Assembly: GCA_949316495.1 (NCBI GenBank)
Contig: OX439005.1
Coordinates: forward strand, 23,028,217-23,092,216
DNA length: 64,000 nt
Direction: 5' to 3'
Source: Amphiduros pacificus
Lineage: Eukaryota; Annelida; Polychaeta; Phyllodocida; Hesionidae
Of this stretch, positions 57,713 through 64,000 are shown in pieces. Under the pieces are notes generated by a model, which ran no database searches, had not been told where the DNA came from, and worked only from the letters and a program-made list of their open reading frames with translations. The position numbers were made by a program, and so were the translations under genes. How positions within the stretch are numbered: position 1 is the stretch's first letter; each line of letters begins with the position of its first letter.

Positions 57713-58149
57713 TTTGATCACGTGGTACAAAATGGTTTGTCAACACGTTTTGCAGACAGGAATTTACAGAAATCTTCTCAATTTTGATGTATTTTCCACG
57801 TTTTGGAGCATGATAAATCATTAAATGCTTCTCATTTACATTGTTTAACTACGTGAGTATACTTCATTGTTAGTTTTGAGGAGTGTCAGTCAGTTTTACG
57901 CCCAATTTGACAATACTTTGCAGACAGGAATAAAGTTGAATTCTTTAAATTTTGATGAACTTCGTTAATTTTAACAAGTGTCAGCCACACCAATTTGCAG
58001 ACAGGAATTTATTATAGTGTTTTCAATTTTCAATGAATTTGCCACGTTTTAAACAAGATAGAGATTTGATACTCATTAAAGAGTCATTGATAAACTATGT
58101 ATGTCTTGTTAATTTTAACAAGTGTCATTGTCTTGCACCGAGTAGGAAT
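57713..58149. repeat. Repeat units around TTTGCAGACAGGAATT
   Basis: Blocks CACGTGGTACAAAATGG, AACTACGTGAGTATA and TTTGCAGACAGGAATT occur at 57.72, 57.91 and 58.0 kb, and again at 60.06-60.26 and 61.26-61.44 kb. No coding potential. Confidence 0.55.
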
Positions 58150-58687
58150 GAATGCTAGACGATCCGCCTCACGCTACCAGCGACTCATTACCTGTCCGCC
58201 TCACGACCTGTCCGCCTCACTACTCGTGCGCCTCACTGGCCCATAGATTCATATTAAGTCCACAATCACCTACCTTTTAATCAACCTCTTGTTGAGAATA
58301 TTTACAGCTTTGTCAAATGTAGATGTGTTTTAAAAAAAAGTAAGTTCAAATACGTCATTTCTATATTTTGTTCAGCCGAATTCGCCGAGGATATTCAGAG
58401 GGCGGAGGTCGGTGTCCGCCGCCTTCCACCACCGGAACCCGGGGTAACTTGCCGGACCCAATCGTGTGTCTTTGACAGATCACTCGCGATATACGAATGA
58501 CGATGTTTTACTAACCTCTTCTTGAGAATACAGCTTTATATGACAAGGATTCGTATTCTTTGTAAAATGTAGATGTGTTTTAAAAAAAAGAGAGTCAAAT
58601 TCGGTCTATTACAAGCGATGTGAGGCGGACAGGTAGTGAGGCGGAACGTCTGAGGCGGAACGCCGTGAGTCGGAACGTCCAGCACCC
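58150..58687. mobile_element. 538-bp element with 8-bp target duplication (hAT-like)
   Basis: GTAGGAAT flanks both sides (58142-58149 and 58688-58695). Ends GAATGCTAGACGATCCG and, inward from the right, GGGTGCTGGACGTTCCG are imperfect inverted repeats followed by repeated CCGCCTCAC blocks. The 8-bp duplication fits hAT elements. No transposase. Confidence 0.7.
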
Positions 58688-58717
58688 GTAGGAATCAGGG
58701 CCCAGTAGAAAATCCTA

Positions 58718-59345
58718 TACATTGTGCAACTGCCCAAAGTAGGAATTCCTACTTTGTCTTTGTGCAAAGAAGTAGGAATTTTAAGATATATCAATAACTG
58801 ATATGACTGGATGTGGCTAATATAATTACAATGTTTATTAGTTTTCTATTAAATTTTGTATTTAGAAAAACAGACACTTCCTCTGGCTTATTTGGACATT
58901 GTTGGCACTAAAGAATATGGTTACAAATTTTGCTTGAATAGTACATTATAATAGAGATATGACATTTTTGGAAATAGAAATGTTGATTGTCATTTTACTT
59001 TGACAAAAAATGTACAAACTTTTTTTTTTTTTTTTAATATTTGTACAGTAATTGTAGATCTATATTTACAAGCCCACACCCAGATATCTATCTATTTGCC
59101 AATGTGAAATGTACATATCACTGATAAAATCATATTTTGTATGCACACAACTAATATGCTCATGCTCATATCATCATTATTATTATAACAGTCCTATGTT
59201 CATATTGCCTAAACCTCCTCATTCTTGTTCCTGACATTTGGATTCTTGACTCTGAGATTCCTACTTATTTGCACAATGTAGGAATTCCTACTTTGTCCTG
59301 CACAATGTAGGAATTATTCCTACATTGTGCAAGATTCCTACTTTG
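58718..59345. mobile_element. Element bounded by palindromic TAGGAATTCCTA clusters
   Basis: Left cluster (58718-58782) and right cluster (59255-59345) contain GTAGGAATTCCTACTTTGTC and ATTGTGCA blocks in both orientations. Internal sequence is AT-rich without genes. Exact ends unclear. Confidence 0.45.
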
Positions 59346-59376
59346 TGCATGACATCATGACAGTATTACGATTATA

Positions 59377-59591
59377 CAGCCGACGATAACAGACCTGCGG
59401 ACGACAACAGACCTGCGGTTCAGTTTATCAATTGATTACCAATGTTTATCACACCATTTCACTTTGTTTGCACATGCAAGTGTCAGAAAACAACTTGGTG
59501 TGAATATTTTCGAGAGTGCAGATGCACATAAAATGCTTTGAATATGAAACCGCAGCTCTGTTGTCGTCCACAGCTCTGTTGTCGCCAGCTG
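59377..59591. mobile_element. 215-bp TA-target short element
   Basis: About 40-bp inverted repeats: CAGCCGACGATAACAGACCT followed by GCGGACGACAACAGACCTG, against the complement ending GCCAGCTG. Flanked by TA at both ends. Fits a Tc1/mariner-type short element. A diverged terminal piece is at about 3272-3318. Confidence 0.7.
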
Positions 59592-59839
59592 TACAACCAA
59601 TTTGACAACAACACTCAGATCAGAACAGCGGATTATATTCAGACTTCATATTTATCATAATTCAATTATTTTTAATCTTTTTTTCTTTGGATAGTGCTTA
59701 GTGCATATTCAGTTTGTTTGATTTGTTTTTATTCTGGTAGATTTAATTCACAAGTAGGAATATAACATGATCCAAATGTTACTATGTCTCCAAAAATTAA
59801 TATTTTGGTAAATATGTAATTTTGTCTAGGAATGGATAT

Positions 59840-60350
59840 GGACAACCAGTGCATCACTCAACGTCACCAGCTAGTACGGGCAGATGACCACTGTGCATCA
59901 CTCATTGTCACCAACAAGTATGAACAGATGATCACCATGCATCACTCATCGTCACCAGCGAATATGTACAGATGATCACAGTGCATCACTCAATGTCACC
60001 AGCTAGTATGGGCAGACGATCACCGTGTATCACTCAGTGTCTCCAGCTAGTATTGGTAGATGAATTACGTGAGTATACTTTGTTGTCAGTTTTACAACCA
60101 ATTTGCAGACAGGAATTAAGTTGAAATCTTTCAATATTCAATTGATAAACTACGTGAATACGGCTGTACATGACCCCTTTTACATGTATGTATGCCTTGT
60201 TGTTAATTGAGAAGTGTCAGTGATCTTTACGACCAATCTATATATATTTGCAGACACAAATTTAGCACTGTGCATCACTCAACATCACCAGCTAGTATGA
60301 ACAGATGATCACCATGCATCACTCAACGTCACCAACGAGTATGAACAGAA
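59840..60350. repeat. About 50-bp tandem repeat in two blocks
   Basis: Unit core GTGCATCACTCAACGTCACC, then AGCTAGTATG and AGATGATCACC. About four units at 59850-60060 and two more at 60265-60350, separated by a copy of the TTTGCAGACAGGAATT repeat. Confidence 0.7.
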
Positions 60351-60371
60351 GATGGTCACATTGGCGACAAA

Positions 60372-60600
60372 GAGGATGTATATTTGAGACAAGCAAGATG
60401 TACATTGTAGACATGCAGGATGTACATTGTAGACATGCAGGATGTACATTGTAGACATGCAGAGTGTACATTGTAGACATGCAGGGTGTACATTGTAGAC
60501 ATATAGGATGTACATTGTAGACATGCAGGATGTATATTGTTGACATGCAAGATGTATATTGTAGACATACAGGATGTACATTGTTGACAAACAGGATGTT
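60372..60600. repeat. 22-bp minisatellite, locus 1
   Basis: About ten units of GTACATTGTAGACATGCAGG plus AT. Open frames across it on the minus strand are periodicity artefacts. Confidence 0.85.
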
Positions 60601-61009
60601 GGATTTGTCAGTGAAACAAGGATAACATTTAATTTGCAATATGCAATAGTTCTAAATCCTAGATTTGGTAAGGCAAAATTTTTTTGAAAAAAGGATTATG
60701 TCAAAACTTTCTCATCTTGCACCTGTATGGCATCATCATGCCCAAGGTAGCAACTATGATGTTGTCCCTTTTGACCTTGCGACGTCACGCCTCCATACAT
60801 AATTACTCCAAGGTATAATTGAATTAAAAAAATCAAAAGAAATAGACTGTTAGATCCAAATGTTGATATGAGCTGTTGACTTATGGTGTTTCCAATATAC
60901 ATCCTACATGTCTCCAATATACATCCTTATTGCAACATTTGTGGTACATAAATCTGTTTATATTTAACTGTTCAATTTGAACAAATTGTATTGGGGTAGG
61001 CTGGAATAT

Positions 61010-61150
61010 GTATTGGTGTAGGTTGGGATGTGTATGTAGGATGTATATTGGTGACATGTAGGATGTATATTGGACACCTGTAGGATGTATATTGGAGACA
61101 TTTAGTATGTATATTGGAGGCATGGTGTATGTGTATTGCAGATATGTAGT
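61010..61150. repeat. 22-bp minisatellite, locus 2
   Basis: About six diverged units near GTAGGATGTATATTGGAGAC plus AT, related to loci 1 and 3. Confidence 0.75.
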
Positions 61151-61763
61151 ATGTGTTTTGTATTTGGATAGATTGGAATGTCTATTCTAGTAAGCTCGGT
61201 TATGTATTAGGATAGGTTGGATATGTATTGTGGTAGGTTGGAATTTGTTTCCAATCACGTGGTACAAAATGGCATCAACAACATACTTTGCAGCCAGGAA
61301 TTTAGCAGAATTTGTGATAATTATGTCAGTTCGACACGTTTTTGAGCCTGATAAATCATCAGAAGCTTCTCACCTATGTTGGTTAACTACGTGAGTATAA
61401 TTTGCTAGTAGATTTAAGAAGTGTCAGTCTGATTTATAGCTAAAACGATGGCAAATGCAGCGTAGCATCAGATTGGTCCCTCATATGTAGTATGTATATT
61501 AGAGATATATATAATATCTGAGAGCAAGCAGGTTTGTTTAAAGATTGCACTGGGATTATGAAAGGATGCCTTAAAACACATTAAGATTTTAACACAATGC
61601 TGACTGGTTTTAGACATATGTATATTGTATTTATTTCATGTAAAGAATCATAAGATATAGGTTGTGCTCTTCATTGTTTTTGGCACTGCATTGATTTAGC
61701 TGCATAGAGATGTATCTTAACCCACCCTGTACTTGTATTGAATCATGTGTTTTCATAACGTTT

Positions 61764-61986
61764 TACCGTAATTACTCGCATATAAGACCGTCAAGATCTT
61801 GTATCGTAAGCATATTTACGTTTCACTTTTAAAATGGCCGCTGAAGCTTGAATGGTAGCAGAGCCGATATCTCAAGAAAAACCAACTCATCTTATATTCG
61901 GAAATGGTTTTTTTTCAAGTAAAATAACCTCAATTTTGGGGGTTGGTCTTATACAAGAGTCGTCCTATACACGAGTAAATATGGTA
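61764..61986. mobile_element. 223-bp element with TACCGTA ends
   Basis: Left TACCGTAATTACTCGCATAT; right ...CACGAGTAAATATGGTA, imperfect inverted repeats. The interior matches the right part of 52255-53385 (CTCATCTTATATTC, AAATAACCTCAATTTTGGGG). Confidence 0.7.
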
Positions 61987-62805
61987 GGTTCAGTTCCAAG
62001 TTTGGGGAAGAAGTGTGAAATGTAAGTCCTTATGTGTATGAAGTTTCTTACTTATTCACAATTCAGTATTTAGATTTTTTTCTTAATATTTTTTTACCTT
62101 GATAGACCCATATGTCATATCAACAGTTGTTGTTGAATTGAGTAACATCAGTTTTTGCCACAGAACTATATATATGCTGATCTCAATGAACATGTTTGTA
62201 CTGTAAATATATTGCTCCTTTATGAACAAATAAATATCTTATTTTAGGCAATCATGTTTTTCTTCCTTCGGGAATCTGATTTCTACCAAGTAATAGAATA
62301 ATGATAGATTCACTATACTACAGATTCAAGTCTTACAACTTGTGATCTTGATTCTCATTGACTGATCAAAATGGCAGCCTCCCTGGCAACTCAATGATAG
62401 CTATTAGATTTTTCAAAAAAGGTTGGGATGCACAGCTTAGCAGGAAACTTCGGAAAAAATTACCAAACCAGAAATGTAAAACAGGCCTAAATGTTTGTAA
62501 GATTCAATACATTGAGTAACAAAACAAATAAGATATACTACCCAAAATTACAAGAACAAATCATTTTATATTTTTTATATTTATATCATTTGTTGAGTTT
62601 ATCACTCATACACTCCGATTCTCCCCTTTTGTAGATGACAGGGTTTGATGAGAGATGATAAGATTTCATCTTTGTTTTCCGTATAAGTCATTTTATTTTT
62701 TATATTTTCGATGTCTGCAAAAAACAATTCAATTCGACATGCTCTGATGTGCATATTGGTTAAGTGAAACCCCAAGTTTTGATTATTACCAAAAAGAATA
62801 CACAC

Positions 62806-62909
62806 CAAAGCAGCCAATGAGAGGCATTCAGTGGATTTTGTTAGAAGCGCTCTGATTGGCTGTTTTACTTTTACGTCAGAGACCGGATACGCGCTAGGAA
62901 CCAATCAAC
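62806..62909. repeat. Inverted partner of 57612-57712
   Basis: Reverse complement of that segment with few differences (CAGCCAATGAGAGGCATTCA, GGATTTTGTTAGAAGCG, CAGAGACCGGATACGCGC). Confidence 0.6.
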
Positions 62910-62929
62910 AAGAAAAAGTGGTGCTCCAC

Positions 62930-63055
62930 ATGTAACACGGATGGGGAAAAAATAACGAACAAAACAAAAATTACAATAAACAAAACAAAAATTGCAATAA
63001 ATAAAGCAAAAATTACAACAAACAAAACAAAAATTACAACAAACAACAAAATACA
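62930..63055. repeat. A-rich tandem repeat
   Basis: About six units near CAAAACAAAAATTACAA with TAAA or CAAA spacers. The minus-strand open frame (repeated FVYCNFC) is an artefact. Confidence 0.7.
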
Positions 63056-63721
63056 TTTAAACACAAACAATTATTGCAAACTGATGGGGTAGTTGAAATT
63101 ATTTTTATTCATCTTTTAAAAACATTTAATTTGGTATATGAACGATTTTTTTAGCACTACTGTATGCAAAGATGTGCCTTTTTAGGCCCGATTACGTAAG
63201 TTGCCCTAATATCGCTCAGGCGCTAACCGCAAGTCATCGATCAGACTTTTGCATGTTATTTCTGTTCTATTTGACCGATTTACACCAAATTTGAATTAAA
63301 CTTACTGATAATTCCTTGTTCTATCGATTAGGAAGCATTTCCAAGCAATTTAAAAAGATAATTTTATGCAACGATGGACGAAGAAGGTGACATTGTTTTG
63401 AACGTTCTGCTTTTACATCTTCTCCAAACTTGGGACTGGGCCTATACATTGTATAACAATGAAAAGCTTCAACTTTGACAAAATGGAGCCAATAACATTT
63501 ATTATGATAATATTTTATATTGAGATTATATTTTTTCGAAACACATAATTCAATACCCAGTACAAGGGTGGGTTAAGGCACACCAATGTAGTGCCAAAAC
63601 AATGTTGAGCACAATATGTATTTTTCACTTCAAGAAACATTTGTATGGGTCATGTATAACAAAGATATTAAAATTTCCCCATCTAAACAAAATATCACCA
63701 TAATTGTATTCATTATTATCA
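63056..63721. other. Stretch with no gene recognised
   Basis: AT-rich, no exon or element end recognised. Confidence 0.45.
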
Positions 63722-63945
63722 TGTAGGATATGTATTGCAGACCTAGAGTATGTGTATTGCAGACCTAGAGTATGTGTATTGCAGACCTAGAGTATGTGTA
63801 TTGCAGACCTAGAGCATGTGTATTGCAGACCTAGAGTATGTGTATTGCAGACCTAGAGAATGTGTATTGCAGACCTAGAGTATGTGTATTGCAGACCTAG
63901 AGAATGTGTATTGCAGACATGTAGTATGTGTATTGCATGTTTATG
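63722..63945. repeat. 22-bp minisatellite, locus 3
   Basis: About ten near-identical units of GTATGTGTATTGCAGACCTA plus GA; related to loci 1 and 2. Confidence 0.85.
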
Positions 63946-64000
63946 TTTGTCTTCAGAATTGTCTGATTAATATTCTTTTATCAGTCAGTATTATTTTTTT

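Noticed and set aside
57500-57720. Cluster of CCAAT/ATTGG boxes as a promoter
   Set aside because: The segment is repeated inverted at 62.8-62.9 kb, so the boxes belong to a repeat.
60309-60639. Minus-strand frames with repeated YNVHPACLQCT
   Set aside because: Periodicity of the 22-bp minisatellite.

Overview
The window looks like AT-rich, repeat-dense nuclear DNA of a marine invertebrate. The mixture of genes and repeats (short GT/AG-bounded exons, an ISG12-type gene, AAGGTCA-rich repeats, many short inverted-repeat transposons, minisatellites) suggests a lophotrochozoan, most likely a bivalve mollusc. That placement is an inference from style, not from a diagnostic gene. No tRNA, rRNA or CRISPR was seen.

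Layout. (1) 1-2.9 kb: minus-strand fragment of a Ty3/Gypsy-type LTR retroelement (protease, gag, candidate PBS and LTR). (2) 5.8-7.4 kb, plus: a two-exon ISG12/IFI27-like gene. (3) 11.2-14.3 kb and 19.8-24.0 kb, plus: two tandem paralogues of an unrecognised single-pass receptor family. Each has seven exons with identical phases: signal peptide, a four-cysteine ectodomain exon, three short stalk exons, a membrane exon and a cytoplasmic exon. (4) 14.6-18.1 kb: a mosaic of small DNA transposons between the two receptors, including a nested insertion whose related empty site is at 55.8 kb. (5) 25.2-26.2 kb, minus: the last three exons of a receptor tyrosine kinase. (6) 27.15-33.88 kb: a 6.7-kb foldback element made of about 17 + 17 inverted monomers of about 180 bp. 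(7) 38.1-55.6 kb, minus: a complete 14-exon PYROXD1 gene, with a small intronless plus-strand ORF in intron 8. (8) 56.4-64 kb: no gene recognised; nested short transposons and 22- to 50-bp tandem repeats.

The most striking theme is that several tandem arrays grew out of exon-intron boundaries. A 25-bp array (about 26 units) repeats the exon-1 splice donor of receptor B. A 73-bp array (about 40 units, 2.9 kb) repeats the 3' part of PYROXD1 exon 11 with its donor. A 49-bp array (6 units) repeats the acceptor of the last PYROXD1 exon. A 90-bp duplication abuts the exon-7 acceptor of receptor A. Coding arrays also lengthen the receptor B tail and PYROXD1 exon 9. Separately, a 351-bp transposon with TTAA target duplication sits inside the last exon of receptor A and replaces a conserved tyrosine-bearing tail. 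Exon models were built by eye from reading frame, GT/AG sites and matching phases. PYROXD1, ISG12 and the kinase also rest on recognisable protein similarity.
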